A stretch of DNA of 64,000 bases from Deltaproteobacteria bacterium (GTDB lineage: Bacteria > UBA10199 > JACPAL01 > JAHFST01): positions 1 through 64,000 of the forward strand of contig JAHFST010000004.1 of assembly GCA_023265625.1 (NCBI GenBank), written 5' to 3'. Position 1 is the first letter of the stretch, and the number at the start of each line of letters is the position of its first letter. The notes under the pieces were generated by a model. The model saw nothing but the letters and a program-made list of their open reading frames with translations, searched no databases and was not told where the DNA came from. This document shows positions 7,279 to 16,762 of the stretch, piece by piece. The translations under genes were made by a program, and so were the position numbers.

Positions 7279-8324
7279 ATTACCTGCTTAACTTTTAAAT
7301 CTCGAATCGCCTGGCTCGAATAACCGAGCGATCTCAAAATTTTATCGGATTGCCCGCCCAGTAACGGCGCTGATTTACCAGCGGCCGGACTCACCTGAAA
7401 CATCGCCTTCACCTCGGTGATACAAAGATCATGTTCCGTCCCCAATTTTACCCAATCTGAAGCAGAGCGGAGGCGAAACAAATCTTGCAATTGTTTAAAC
7501 AAAGTCTCATCACTGGCCAGCGAGAAGGCCGGGTCCATCCATTCCGGATGTTTCACCACCTCGCAAAACCGGTTCCAAAATTTCGGCTCCAAGGCCCCGA
7601 GGGCCACCCACCCGTCTTGGGCCTGATACACCCCATAGCGATAAAATCCCCCCCCAAGCGGAGAACGACTCCAGCCCCTCTGAGGGTGCCGATAGACTTG
7701 CGCCCATTGCCTGGCCGCCTGATCCATGGAAACATCCAACCACTGACCTCGCTTGTTTTTCTGCCGCGCATAAAGGGCCGCCAGGATGGCCTGGGTGGCC
7801 ATCGAACCCGTCGCCAAATCGACCATCTGAAAATCAGGCAGGGTCTCTCGACTTCCCAACATATCCAACAATCCGGAACGCGCCAAAAAATTGAGATCAT
7901 GTCCCGCCAGATGGGCTTGCGGCCCCACTTGGCCATAGCCCGTTATCGAACAGAGAATGAGTTTTGGATTGGTCTTCTTGAGGACAGGGTAACCCAAACC
8001 CAAACGTTGCAAGGTCCCGGGTCGAAAGCTTTCTAACACCACATCGGCCTTCCGACATAGCTTGAAAAAAACCGCCTTCCCTTCCAGCTGTTTTAAATCA
8101 AGTGAGAGGGCCTCTTGCCCGGCATGCAGCACCTCAAAATGTCCCCCGCCCATATTGACGTCACCGGGCAACAAGGCGCGATAGTAGTCCCCGACCCCGG
8201 GTTGTTCCACCTTGATGACCCGAGCCCCTAGTTGGGTCAAGTGCATCGAGGTAAAACCGCCCGGGAGCAATCTCGAGATGTCGAGGACAACAACACCCTT
8301 TAGGCTAGTTTTGAAGGATGACAT
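7275..8324 (-). CDS. CaiB/BaiF family CoA-transferase (alpha-methylacyl-CoA racemase-like)
   Basis: From ATG 8324 (MSSFKTSLKGVVVLDISRLLPGG) the protein is about 349 residues. It shows the family III CoA-transferase pattern: the LLPGGFTSMHLTQLGARVIKVEQPGVGDYYR N-terminus and GHDLNFLARSGLLD, in which Asp of GHDxNY is the usual acyl-accepting residue. Family members transfer CoA between acids or racemise 2-methylacyl-CoA. The longer open frame upstream runs into a GTAGGGG repeat and is not preferred. An SCP2 lipid carrier gene precedes it, consistent with lipid acyl-CoA metabolism. Confidence 0.85.
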   Translation of the reverse strand: MSSFKTSLKGVVVLDISRLLPGGFTSMHLTQLGARVIKVEQPGVGDYYRALLPGDVNMGGGHFEVLHAGQEALSLDLKQLEGKAVFFKLCRKADVVLESFRPGTLQRLGLGYPVLKKTNPKLILCSITGYGQVGPQAHLAGHDLNFLARSGLLDMLGSRETLPDFQMVDLATGSMATQAILAALYARQKNKRGQWLDVSMDQAARQWAQVYRHPQRGWSRSPLGGGFYRYGVYQAQDGWVALGALEPKFWNRFCEVVKHPEWMDPAFSLASDETLFKQLQDLFRLRSASDWVKLGTEHDLCITEVKAMFQVSPAAGKSAPLLGGQSDKILRSLGYSSQAIRDLKVKQVI

Positions 8325-8336
8325 GGGGCAATACCG

Positions 8337-8415
8337 GTAGGGGCGCGATTTCAACCGAAGGACTGATCCGCCTCTGGCGGACATCGCGCCCGGGTTCAAT
8401 TTATTGAACCCCTAC
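8337..8415. repeat. Composite GTAGGGG inverted-repeat element
   Basis: It begins GTAGGGGCGCGAT and contains the complement ATCGCGCCCGGG, a small internal stem (GATCCGCC/GGCGGA), and ends in the GGTTCAATTTATTGAACCCC stem followed by TAC. The outer ends are related to 140-167 and 50222-50269. It separates the SCP2 and CoA-transferase genes and supplies the SCP2 stop codon. Confidence 0.7.
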
Positions 8416-8732
8416 AAAACACTGGTCAATTTCAGCGCCAATCCCATATTGCCAGCCACCTTGAGCTTCCCAGTCATGAAGGCCATTTGCGGGTTAAGCT
8501 GACCGGTCACCAACTTGACAAAATTTTCCGAATCCATGGTGACGGTGCAAGTGGCACTACCGCCAGAACCTGAACAAACCTTACCCCCGGGTTGCGTCAG
8601 GTCCAGGGTCCAAACCCCGCCGTCGTCTCCGGTAATGTTAAACTCATAGATCGCATTGATACTGGCAAGCTTATCGGCCTTGGTCTTAAGATTTTCCGGC
8701 ACCTTGGTATCAAAATAATCTTTGGGGGTCAT
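8412..8732 (-). CDS. SCP2 sterol-transfer family protein
   Basis: From ATG 8732, which has GGAG at good spacing, the protein is 106 residues. The core (INAIYEFNITGDDGGVWTLDL, CTVTMDSENFVKLVTGQLNPQMAFMTGKLKVAGNMGLALKL) is a textbook SCP2 domain, which binds lipids or acyl-CoAs in a hydrophobic tunnel. It precedes the CoA-transferase and nadE on the same strand. Its stop lies inside a repeat. Confidence 0.93.
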   Translation of the reverse strand: MTPKDYFDTKVPENLKTKADKLASINAIYEFNITGDDGGVWTLDLTQPGGKVCSGSGGSATCTVTMDSENFVKLVTGQLNPQMAFMTGKLKVAGNMGLALKLTSVL

Positions 8733-8857
8733 GGTGTTCTCCTTGATTAGTGGCTTTTTTGACATGCTCCCCAAGGGGGTGTCAATTGAAAAGAAAATCG
8801 AAAAAATAAATTGCAAAACCACCGGTAAAGTTAAACATACCTTTCTCCGAAATAAGC

Positions 8858-10810
8858 ATGAGGACAATGTTCGCAAAAACCAAAACCGAGCGGCTCATCG
8901 TAGGAATGACCCTCCTGATTTTTCTGTCAGTCCTCATCCGCACCGCCTGGGTCTGTGATGATGCTTACATCACCTTTCGCACTGTAGATAACTGGATCCA
9001 CGGTTTTGGCCTGACCTGGAACCCGCCTGAGCGGGTTCAGGGATATACCCACCCGCTCTGGTTTTTACTCTTTTCCCTCTTTTATCGATTCACCCACGAG
9101 GCTTATTTTACGGCCATCTCGTTGTCCTTACTCCTGAGTCTTTGCACCGCCACCATCATCCTGACCAACCTTGCACACAACCGGCGTGCCGTTTTGCTGC
9201 TCTGCTTTGTCATGGTACTATCTCGCGCTTATGTGGATTTTTCGACATCCGGCCTGGAGAACCCCCTCTCTCACCTTTTATTGGTTTTATTCTTTGTAAC
9301 TTATTTAAAGCCGCCAACATTAAGACACAACGGCAGGCTCTCTTGGATTGGATGTTTGGGAATGCTGTCACGCCTCGACCATGCCTTGATTTACCTTCCA
9401 CCTCTCATGCTCCGCGCTTGGCAAGATCGTTCCAAAAAAAATATCCTGGCCATGCTTTCCGGAATGCTCCCCCTATTCGCCTGGGAAATATTTTCCATTA
9501 TTTATTATGGGTTCCCCTTTCCCAACACGGCGTATGCCAAGCTTCATCATGGTATCCCGTGGTATGACCTCCTGGAACAAGGCGGTTACTACTTCCAAAA
9601 CTCGCTGCGCCAGGATCCCATCTCGTTGTTCTCCATCGCCTTTGCCACTGGCCTCACTCTTTATAGAAAACGTCGACAGCTTTATCCGTTTTTGGCCGGT
9701 TTATGCCTGTACCTATTGTACATCCTAAAAATTGGCGGCGATTTCATGAGCGGGCGCTTTTTTACCCAATTATTTTTGCTGGCCATCCTGTTGTTATCCC
9801 AAGAAGCCTGGGAGGAATACCCCCTCTATCTTACCGCCTCTTTTTTCCTGCTGTTTGCGGGTTTGATATCTCCCTATCCCACCATCACCGCCAATCAACA
9901 ATATGGCTTTAACCGTAGCGATATCGTCGCCCCCCATGGCATTGCAGATGAACGGGCCTATTATTACTTGACCACAGGGTTGCTGCGTCAACCGGGGCAT
10001 CCGGTTCATCCTTTTCATGACTGGGGGTTGCAAGGGGCGGAAGCAAGACAGAACAATGCTAAACTTATCGATGCGATCACCATTGGATTTAGGGGCTATT
10101 TCGCGGGTCCTCGGATCCACCTCGTCGACTATTTCGCCTTAACCGATCCTTTCTTGGCAAGGCTCCCTGCACTCGTGTCTGATGCGAGTCAAACCTATGG
10201 GGCCTGGGGGACCCATAGTCAACGCTGGCGCATCGGCCATTTTTTGAGAACGGGGCCTGACGGATATCGAGAATCCTTGCTGTCCGGCACCAACCAATTG
10301 AAAGATCCAAAATTGGCGCTACTTTTTGACAAAATCCAGCTCCTCATCCATGGTGATTTATGGAATGCCGATCGTTGGCGGGCTATTTACGAATTCAACA
10401 CGGGACGGCTGGAGAATCTTGTCGATTTTGAGACCTATCACTATCCAGAACACCTGGAAGTGGATCTCAAGGATTATAACACCCCAAAATCATCGGGCAC
10501 CGATTGGGATCACCCCGGCAATCTTATCCTCTCTTATAGCGGGGTTATTGTGCGATTGGGCAATCTGGTTCATGCCAAACAGGTAGAGCTGAGTCTCGAC
10601 CATAATGATGATTATCGCCTCCTCTATTTTAGCCATGGCAAGGAAATTGGCCACCGGGACATCCAGGCTGACCATGAGGGACCCGGCCTGCAAAATTACC
10701 TTGTCAAGACCCCTTGGTATATTCGGGCTCAGGGCTTTGATCTTTTGAGAGTGCTCCCTTTGAGCGGGGACAACAAATATAGTCTGGGTCACCTGAGGTT
10801 ACTGCCTTGA
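8858..10810 (+). CDS. GT-C membrane glycosyltransferase, GT89/AftB-like arabinofuranosyltransferase
   Basis: A 650-residue membrane protein. After the first membrane span it carries CDDAYITFRTVDNWIHG and PPERVQGYTHPLW, the pattern of mycobacterial AftB (DDAFITFRY...ERVEGYTHPLWL), where the first-loop Asp (D34/D35) is catalytic. Several hydrophobic spans follow to about residue 340, then a soluble C-terminal domain. AftB adds terminal arabinofuranose from a polyprenyl-phosphate donor. The locus downstream encodes enzymes for that donor. A TAAAGTTA...TCCGAAAT sequence just upstream is a weak sigma-28-like candidate. Confidence 0.75.
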   Translation: MRTMFAKTKTERLIVGMTLLIFLSVLIRTAWVCDDAYITFRTVDNWIHGFGLTWNPPERVQGYTHPLWFLLFSLFYRFTHEAYFTAISLSLLLSLCTATIILTNLAHNRRAVLLLCFVMVLSRAYVDFSTSGLENPLSHLLLVLFFVTYLKPPTLRHNGRLSWIGCLGMLSRLDHALIYLPPLMLRAWQDRSKKNILAMLSGMLPLFAWEIFSIIYYGFPFPNTAYAKLHHGIPWYDLLEQGGYYFQNSLRQDPISLFSIAFATGLTLYRKRRQLYPFLAGLCLYLLYILKIGGDFMSGRFFTQLFLLAILLLSQEAWEEYPLYLTASFFLLFAGLISPYPTITANQQYGFNRSDIVAPHGIADERAYYYLTTGLLRQPGHPVHPFHDWGLQGAEARQNNAKLIDAITIGFRGYFAGPRIHLVDYFALTDPFLARLPALVSDASQTYGAWGTHSQRWRIGHFLRTGPDGYRESLLSGTNQLKDPKLALLFDKIQLLIHGDLWNADRWRAIYEFNTGRLENLVDFETYHYPEHLEVDLKDYNTPKSSGTDWDHPGNLILSYSGVIVRLGNLVHAKQVELSLDHNDDYRLLYFSHGKEIGHRDIQADHEGPGLQNYLVKTPWYIRAQGFDLLRVLPLSGDNKYSLGHLRLLP

Positions 10811-10818
10811 AACGTGGA

Positions 10819-12933
10819 TTATGGCGCCATCCTAAGATAATCAACGCCAAAACCATTTCGTTCTCCAGCAAGGGGCTCATGATCAAGCAAACGAACATGC
10901 ACGAGGTGTCTTCCCGGGGATAGTTTCCCTCGAAACAGGAGTTGCTCTTCTCCCCGGCGAGTGGTGGGTGCATAGCCCTCCACATGAAGGGGCTTATCCT
11001 GGTCATCGAGCCAAACATCATATTGAGCATAATCAAAACTCAAGGTGGGTCGCCACCAAACCGAGCCAAGCATCTCCTGAGCAAGGATAAAACTAGCACT
11101 CAACTCATCACCTTTCTGGCCATCAATCCAGAAAAGCTGCGCGCCATGACTCCAACCGACGAGCGGCTGAGCATTAGCACTCCCGCTCCCCTTAATGGAC
11201 TCAACGGCCAGATCCTCTCCCTCAACCCTTACCTCATGTTCCTTTGGAGATTTATCGCCCCCCCCTTCCCGAGGCACTAATTGACAAATGAAAATCTTAC
11301 CATCCGGTTGCAGGGGAATACGCTTCAAGGCATATTTGGGAAACGTCTCCTCGAATTCACCCAATGCCATACTCTCGACTTTTTCCCGCTGGTCATCATC
11401 CTCATTCAACAACAGATAGAGATGGTTCAAAATCGGGCGTTCCGGCCAGAAAGGAGAAGAAACAAACACCTTCTCATGACCGTCTAACAATCGTTTAATC
11501 TCAGTGGCATGCCGTTCCGCCTCGGCGTCATCCAAAGTTGGGCCAAAAACAGCGTGTAAATGAAGATCAGGTCGCCTGTCCAACACCTCTTGATAGTAGA
11601 GCCTAAAAGGATAATCACCCTTGCCATCGTCGTCGAAAAGATGGGCACCTCCAGGAAGCTGCTCAAACAAAACATCAGAAATTTTCTTGACCGTATCGTA
11701 ATGACGTTTGTTAGGATTAGCAAAATAAAGGGAGGCATCCCAAAGATTCGAAACATTGCCAAAGGGCTCGAAATAGCGCTGCCAAAATCCCGACTGAGAA
11801 GACCACATAGGAATAGCTTGATAGAGATAAGGCGCTAGCCATAACGTAGGGGCCAAGACAATCAATATTCGGCGCCATGCCGCACCTTTTTTCCAAATGA
11901 TGTCCGCTCCCAAAATCACCAAAAAACCAAACAAAACCCACACGGGGAGACTAAAGGCATACATATCCCAAATCAGATAGCTACTGGACCAAACAGCCTG
12001 GGCAACTAACCCGAACAGAAAAAAAACAAAAAAGGTCCTAAATCTCGTCCTGCGCCAACATGTCGCTAACCCTAAAAATCCCAATGGCAATGCCACTGAT
12101 GGATAATTCATCAGCAGGAGAAGGAGATAATTTTTCTTCCAGTTCCACCAGGACTCTGAACTGATGACTTTGGGGAACATACTTTGTTTAAAATGCCCCC
12201 CCGTGGCCTGATCGATCACATCCTTAAGGACAGACCATTGGCCAGCCCAACCGGGATGGTGCATACCCGTCACCCCATCGTTCCACGCATGAAAAAAGAT
12301 GAGCAAATAATACTGACATCCTAAAAATAGAGATCCAAGCAATAACCCCCATACCCTTCCCTGCTTGAATATTTTCCACTCTGTCGGAACCAAAAGAATT
12401 CCCAAGAATGAAAAAATGAAAAGCCCCATCAAGACATGATTGGTGATCGAAACCCCAAAAAGGAACACCGCCCCCACCAAATACCGAATGCCTTTTGTCA
12501 CATCGTAACATGCCACGCCATAGAGCATCAAAGAGAGCAGGGCCGTATTCAGGGTGTAAACCTCCACGATGGTGGAATGCCACCACAAGGAGTGGGAAAG
12601 CATCAGGGCGAGCGCCCCGATTGAAGAAGCCACCAAATTTTCTGTCACCAAAAGGCCGGTCAAAAACACAAAATAAACCGTCACGGCACCCAACACGGAA
12701 CATAACAGATTAATGGAATAATGAAATTCCAGTGGTGCCAGCAACAGGCTCCATAGTCTCCCCATAACATAAAACAGATTATGCGTATTGACCCAGACAC
12801 CCTGTTTCATGAAATAAACATCCCGGGCTATCATCGGGGCATCAATCCATCCAGGGTAATGACAGGCGGTATAGCTGTAAAAACTAAGCGGGATAACCCA
12901 AAAGTACTTCTTGACCTGGTCGGCAATTCTCAT
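10819..12933 (-). CDS. DUF2723 family GT-C membrane protein
   Basis: About 704 residues from ATG 12933. The N-terminal half is polytopic (about ten spans) with early-loop acidic residues (GWIDAPMIARDVYFMKQG) and LSHSLWWHSTIVEVYTLNTALLSLML, the pattern of the DUF2723/TMTC-like GT-C group. The C-terminal part (about 400-704) is soluble. Such proteins are thought to glycosylate proteins or lipids from polyprenyl-linked sugars at the outer face of the membrane. It lies convergent with the AftB-like gene inside the glycan locus. Confidence 0.7.
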   Translation of the reverse strand: MRIADQVKKYFWVIPLSFYSYTACHYPGWIDAPMIARDVYFMKQGVWVNTHNLFYVMGRLWSLLLAPLEFHYSINLLCSVLGAVTVYFVFLTGLLVTENLVASSIGALALMLSHSLWWHSTIVEVYTLNTALLSLMLYGVACYDVTKGIRYLVGAVFLFGVSITNHVLMGLFIFSFLGILLVPTEWKIFKQGRVWGLLLGSLFLGCQYYLLIFFHAWNDGVTGMHHPGWAGQWSVLKDVIDQATGGHFKQSMFPKVISSESWWNWKKNYLLLLLMNYPSVALPLGFLGLATCWRRTRFRTFFVFFLFGLVAQAVWSSSYLIWDMYAFSLPVWVLFGFLVILGADIIWKKGAAWRRILIVLAPTLWLAPYLYQAIPMWSSQSGFWQRYFEPFGNVSNLWDASLYFANPNKRHYDTVKKISDVLFEQLPGGAHLFDDDGKGDYPFRLYYQEVLDRRPDLHLHAVFGPTLDDAEAERHATEIKRLLDGHEKVFVSSPFWPERPILNHLYLLLNEDDDQREKVESMALGEFEETFPKYALKRIPLQPDGKIFICQLVPREGGGDKSPKEHEVRVEGEDLAVESIKGSGSANAQPLVGWSHGAQLFWIDGQKGDELSASFILAQEMLGSVWWRPTLSFDYAQYDVWLDDQDKPLHVEGYAPTTRRGEEQLLFRGKLSPGRHLVHVRLLDHEPLAGERNGFGVDYLRMAP

Positions 12934-12997
12934 CAATGAACGGTTTCTAACATGAATATAGGGACTAAGTAAAAAAAAATGTGATTCTTAAAAAATC

Positions 12998-14593
12998 ATG
13001 TTATATAGAAGCGACTTCATGCGTGTTACCAAGGTGCTTCAATCTTCTGTTTTTAATGTCTTCATCAGTGGCATGTTTGTCATCTGGGGATTCTATCAAT
13101 GGCATCGGACCGCCGTTGTCTTTGATGATTCCTATATCTCCTACCGCTATGCCGCCAACCTGGTTGCCGGCAATGGAATTGTCTTTAATCCGGGGGAACG
13201 GGTCGAGGGATACACCAATTTTATCTGGGTCCTCTTGGCCGCGTTGGGTATTCGATTCCATATGGATCCCTTCCAGTTCACGCGCGCCATTGGGATCCTC
13301 AGCTACCTGCTCATCGTCTTTTCCTTTTCATTGCCATTTCCCTCATGTGCCCAACTCCCTGTTCGGAAAAGAATCTGTTTTTTCTTTCTCGCGGCCCTAA
13401 TGATCCTGCCATTTGGCATGGCGGCTATGAGTGGCACCGGTCTGGAGACTTTCTTTGTCTCCCTGCTCATCCTGTTATTCGGGGTCACCCAACATCTGGT
13501 GCTGCTGAAGGGTCGCTTGGGGCAAATCATGAGAAACCTGATCCCCGTGGCATTGTGTCTCACCCGACCGGACTCGGTGCTTTTTCTCGCCGCCTCCGGG
13601 TTGGCCCACCTCATCGACTTTAAATCTTCCGGTGAAGACTGGATAACTTCTTGCCGCAAGGTTCTGCAAAGATTTGCGATACCCGTATTGGCTCTGGCGG
13701 TCTACCTCCTCTGGAAACGCTGGTATTATGGCGGTTGGGTGCCCAACACCTACTATGCGAAGGCGGCTTACTTATGGAGCCTGCGTGCCGGCATCACCTA
13801 TGTCGCGGCCTTCCTCAAAAATAGCCCTCATGTCCTCATTCTATTGCCCTTCGCCGCTCTGGCCCCTTTCCTAAGCTGGAAAACTCCCTTGAGAGGGTTG
13901 TCACTTTACAGTGTATTCTCGCTGGTGTCCTTCATCCTTTTCATGATCAAGGTTGGCGGCGATTTCATGTATTATCGAATGTTCTTCGAAATCTATCCGC
14001 TTTTTCTTTTACTTGCAGGACTCGGGCTGATATCCGTCGTCGCCACAAACCTGTATGCCCCGTTGCTTTGCTTACTGTTGGGAGCAGCCGTTTCAATGGT
14101 GGATCCATTTCTGGAGGAAAGATATTATGCCATGCAATCGCTGGAAAAAATGAACAGCTTCGTTGCGTTAGGTTCGGCCATTGGTAAACGTTTTCAAGAG
14201 GTACTTCCAAAAAACACCATTATCTCAACAACCCTGGCTGGGACGATCCCCTACTACTCTCATTTAGAAACCTTGGACCAATGGGGACTCAATGATGCCT
14301 ATATCGCTCATTTGCCAACCCAAGGAATCGCCTACCGAGGCCACGTCAAATTTTCCCCTGTCGATTACCTAAAGGAAAGAGGGGTAAACCTGTACATAGA
14401 CCATCCCTTCATGTGCAGCTGTTCTCAACCAAGCAAAGAAGCGTTATCCAACGTCTTTATCCGTATTGAAGGGAATCAATGCCTCCGCACATGGTATTTA
14501 ATCCAAAAAGACGAGCTCACCCGTTATTTTTGTCAACGGCCAGAAACTTTTATTCTCAATAATATCGACTGCCATGTTGACCAATCTCCATAA
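12998..14593 (+). CDS. GT-C membrane glycosyltransferase, second GT89/AftB-like protein
   Basis: A 531-residue polytopic protein with FDDSYISYRYAANLVAGNG and NPGERVEGYTNFIW near residues 42-76, the same signature as the 8858 gene and as AftB. An in-frame ATG at 13019 is an alternative start. The C-terminal domain has clustered cysteines (FMCSCSQ). It overlaps the next gene by 20 bases, so it probably heads the operon that runs through the DprE2-like gene. The acceptor is unknown. Confidence 0.72.
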   Translation: MLYRSDFMRVTKVLQSSVFNVFISGMFVIWGFYQWHRTAVVFDDSYISYRYAANLVAGNGIVFNPGERVEGYTNFIWVLLAALGIRFHMDPFQFTRAIGILSYLLIVFSFSLPFPSCAQLPVRKRICFFFLAALMILPFGMAAMSGTGLETFFVSLLILLFGVTQHLVLLKGRLGQIMRNLIPVALCLTRPDSVLFLAASGLAHLIDFKSSGEDWITSCRKVLQRFAIPVLALAVYLLWKRWYYGGWVPNTYYAKAAYLWSLRAGITYVAAFLKNSPHVLILLPFAALAPFLSWKTPLRGLSLYSVFSLVSFILFMIKVGGDFMYYRMFFEIYPLFLLLAGLGLISVVATNLYAPLLCLLLGAAVSMVDPFLEERYYAMQSLEKMNSFVALGSAIGKRFQEVLPKNTIISTTLAGTIPYYSHLETLDQWGLNDAYIAHLPTQGIAYRGHVKFSPVDYLKERGVNLYIDHPFMCSCSQPSKEALSNVFIRIEGNQCLRTWYLIQKDELTRYFCQRPETFILNNIDCHVDQSP

Positions 14594-15872
14594 AAGATAC
14601 CCTGAAGGAATTTGCCTCATCATTTATCTGATCGGTGTGATTTGGCGTTATTACTACTTATTGCACGTTCATCCCGCCACCCAGTTTGTGTACAGCGACA
14701 TGCAAAGTTATGTGATAACCGCGCAAAATTTTTCCAACCCAAATTATCAACCTTCCATCGCAGACACCATTTATCCCCCCGGCACCGGCATTTATCTGGG
14801 TTTACTCTATCGCCTTGACCCCAGTTGGCATCTCGCCATGATGGTCCAGTGGCTCTTGTCTTCGCTGGTGCCAATCTTGCTCGCTCTGATTGGCTATGAA
14901 CTCTACGGCAAAAAAGTGGCCCTCCTGACCCTGGTCATCTCCAGCCTCTATTTTCCCTTCATCGACTACGCCAGTTATTTTATGTCGGAAGGCCCTTTGC
15001 TCTTCACCACCACGTTGTCCATTTGGTGCCTGGTCCGGAGTTTACGGGTTAAAAATATTCATGCGGCCCCACTTTGGGGACTGGCTTCCGGCTTGTCCCT
15101 GGGTCTCGCCGCCTCCTGCAAGAGCGTGGTATTGTTGCCGGGTTTTTTGATCGCCCTGGCATTAGTTCATTGGGGTTGGAAAGAAAAATGGCGACGCATT
15201 CTGTGGATCTCATGTGCCGGCTCGGTCGGATTGATGCTCCTGATCGTGCCACAGGCCATCCGTTGCACACGGCTCAATGAAGGGCATTACTGCACAATCT
15301 CCAACAACGGGAACCTCAATATGTTACTGGGTCATTATGGTTTGCTGAAGGCCGCCGATTTTAATGATAGGCAACGCAATTTTTTTCACTCCTTTGGTCC
15401 CCCGCCCGCCTGGCAGATGGGGTATGAGGAACATGCCACCTTTCCCTTTGGAGCTTACGATGCAAAACAGGCCTCCCAGGCCGCTTGGCAATGGATACGA
15501 TCTCATCCCATAGACGCACTGGTGCTTTCCACGAGCCATATCTTCGAACTAATTTTTGGCACTGTCCCCTGGCCCAGCTCGCATACAGCCGCGCGCCGCT
15601 GGGTGCAATTCTCTCAACAGTTTTACTGGGTTTTTTTGCTCTTGCCGGGGATACTACATCTCAAGAAAAACTTCCGTCACCTCTCGGATGTTTCCGGACC
15701 CGGCCGCGCCGACCTGATCCTGCTGTTACCACTAGTGGGGCTGATGATCACCGCCTTTTTCACCTTTGGCGAACCTCGTTTCCGTATCCCTTTTGATGGT
15801 TTCATGATACTGTTGGCGGTACGCTGGTACACGCGCGGCGAATGCCGCCCAGATGGATTGATTAAACGATGA
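14574..15872 (+). CDS. GT39/ArnT-like membrane glycosyltransferase
   Basis: A 432-residue integral membrane protein. After an N-terminal span it has YSDMQSYVITAQNF and IADTIYPPGTGIYLGLLYRLD, typical of the GT39/PMT_2 superfamily (acidic residue in the first outer loop, then a P-rich turn). Family members move sugars from polyprenyl phosphates to lipids, glycans or proteins. It overlaps both the upstream AftB-like gene and the downstream UbiA gene (ATGA), which supports a shared pathway. Confidence 0.75.
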   Translation: MLTNLHKRYPEGICLIIYLIGVIWRYYYLLHVHPATQFVYSDMQSYVITAQNFSNPNYQPSIADTIYPPGTGIYLGLLYRLDPSWHLAMMVQWLLSSLVPILLALIGYELYGKKVALLTLVISSLYFPFIDYASYFMSEGPLLFTTTLSIWCLVRSLRVKNIHAAPLWGLASGLSLGLAASCKSVVLLPGFLIALALVHWGWKEKWRRILWISCAGSVGLMLLIVPQAIRCTRLNEGHYCTISNNGNLNMLLGHYGLLKAADFNDRQRNFFHSFGPPPAWQMGYEEHATFPFGAYDAKQASQAAWQWIRSHPIDALVLSTSHIFELIFGTVPWPSSHTAARRWVQFSQQFYWVFLLLPGILHLKKNFRHLSDVSGPGRADLILLLPLVGLMITAFFTFGEPRFRIPFDGFMILLAVRWYTRGECRPDGLIKR

Positions 15873-16762
15873 CATCACTCCGACTTTATCTTCGGGCCAT
15901 TCGCATCAAGCAATGGACCAAGAATCTCCTGCTCTTCGTCCCGCTATTTCTGGCCCATGGCTTCAACAACCCTGAAAAAATGCGCCTGGCTAGCTATGCC
16001 TTTCTCGCCTTCAGCCTCTGCGCCTCCGGGATTTATATCTTGAACGACCTGCATGACCTGGAGATGGATAAAAACCATCCCCTGAAAAAACACCGCCCTT
16101 TTGCCTCAGGTCAACTCCCTGTCTCCGTAGGCTACCTGACATTTCCCTTCATGCTCCTCGCCAGCCTGTGGATCTCAGAGTTTTATTTGCCGCCTCATTT
16201 TGTGAGATATTTGGCGCTGTATGCGATTTTTGCCGTGCTTTATTCACTTTATCTAAAACGTCTGTTGGTCATCGATGTCCTCATACTAGCCGGCCTGTAT
16301 ACGCTCCGACTGGTCGCGGGAGGGATCGCCACGGGTGTTTCACTCTCGCCCTGGCTTCAGGCCTTTTCCCTATTCTTCTTCACGAGCTTAGCCTTCATGA
16401 AACGCTATTCGGAATTAAAGGTCACACAACAAAACGCCGCCATCCCTTTTCAAGGGCGCGGTTATACCCCGGCGGATCGGGAACTCTTGGCCAGTTTTGG
16501 TCCCACCTGCGGTTATCTCTCCGTGGTTGTTTTCACCCTCTACCTCAATAGCAAGGAAGTCATCGCCCTCTACCAAAATCCGACTGTCTTATTGTTGATT
16601 GGCCCCTGTCTGCTGTATTGGATCTCACGCATTTGGTTTCTGGCCCATCGCGGCTCGATTGAAGATGACCCGATCGCCTTCGCCCTCAAGGATCCCATCA
16701 GTTATGCGGTGGGAATGGCTGTTATCGTCATTATGTTGGTGGCCGTCGGCTTGCCGTCATGA
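15869..16762 (+). CDS. UbiA-family decaprenyl-phosphate phosphoribosyltransferase-like prenyltransferase
   Basis: 297 residues with nine or so spans and both Asp-rich UbiA motifs: NDLHDLEMDKNHP (first) and the FMKRYSEL region (second). The start LRAIRIKQWTKNLLLFVPL and KHRPFASGQLP are those of the mycobacterial Rv3806c group, which attaches 5-phosphoribose to decaprenyl phosphate. With the following DprE1 and DprE2 homologues it would build polyprenyl-phospho-arabinose. Genes overlap by four bases on both sides. No separate 5'-phosphatase gene (Rv3807c type) is seen nearby. Confidence 0.88.
   Translation: MTSLRLYLRAIRIKQWTKNLLLFVPLFLAHGFNNPEKMRLASYAFLAFSLCASGIYILNDLHDLEMDKNHPLKKHRPFASGQLPVSVGYLTFPFMLLASLWISEFYLPPHFVRYLALYAIFAVLYSLYLKRLLVIDVLILAGLYTLRLVAGGIATGVSLSPWLQAFSLFFFTSLAFMKRYSELKVTQQNAAIPFQGRGYTPADRELLASFGPTCGYLSVVVFTLYLNSKEVIALYQNPTVLLLIGPCLLYWISRIWFLAHRGSIEDDPIAFALKDPISYAVGMAVIVIMLVAVGLPS

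Noticed and set aside
8830-8857. Sigma-28-like box (TAAAGTTA-N12-TCCGAAAT) before the AftB-like gene at 8858
   Set aside because: Spacing fits but the -35 and -10 each differ from the ten-site set, and the gene belongs to a glycan locus. Kept as a weak candidate only.
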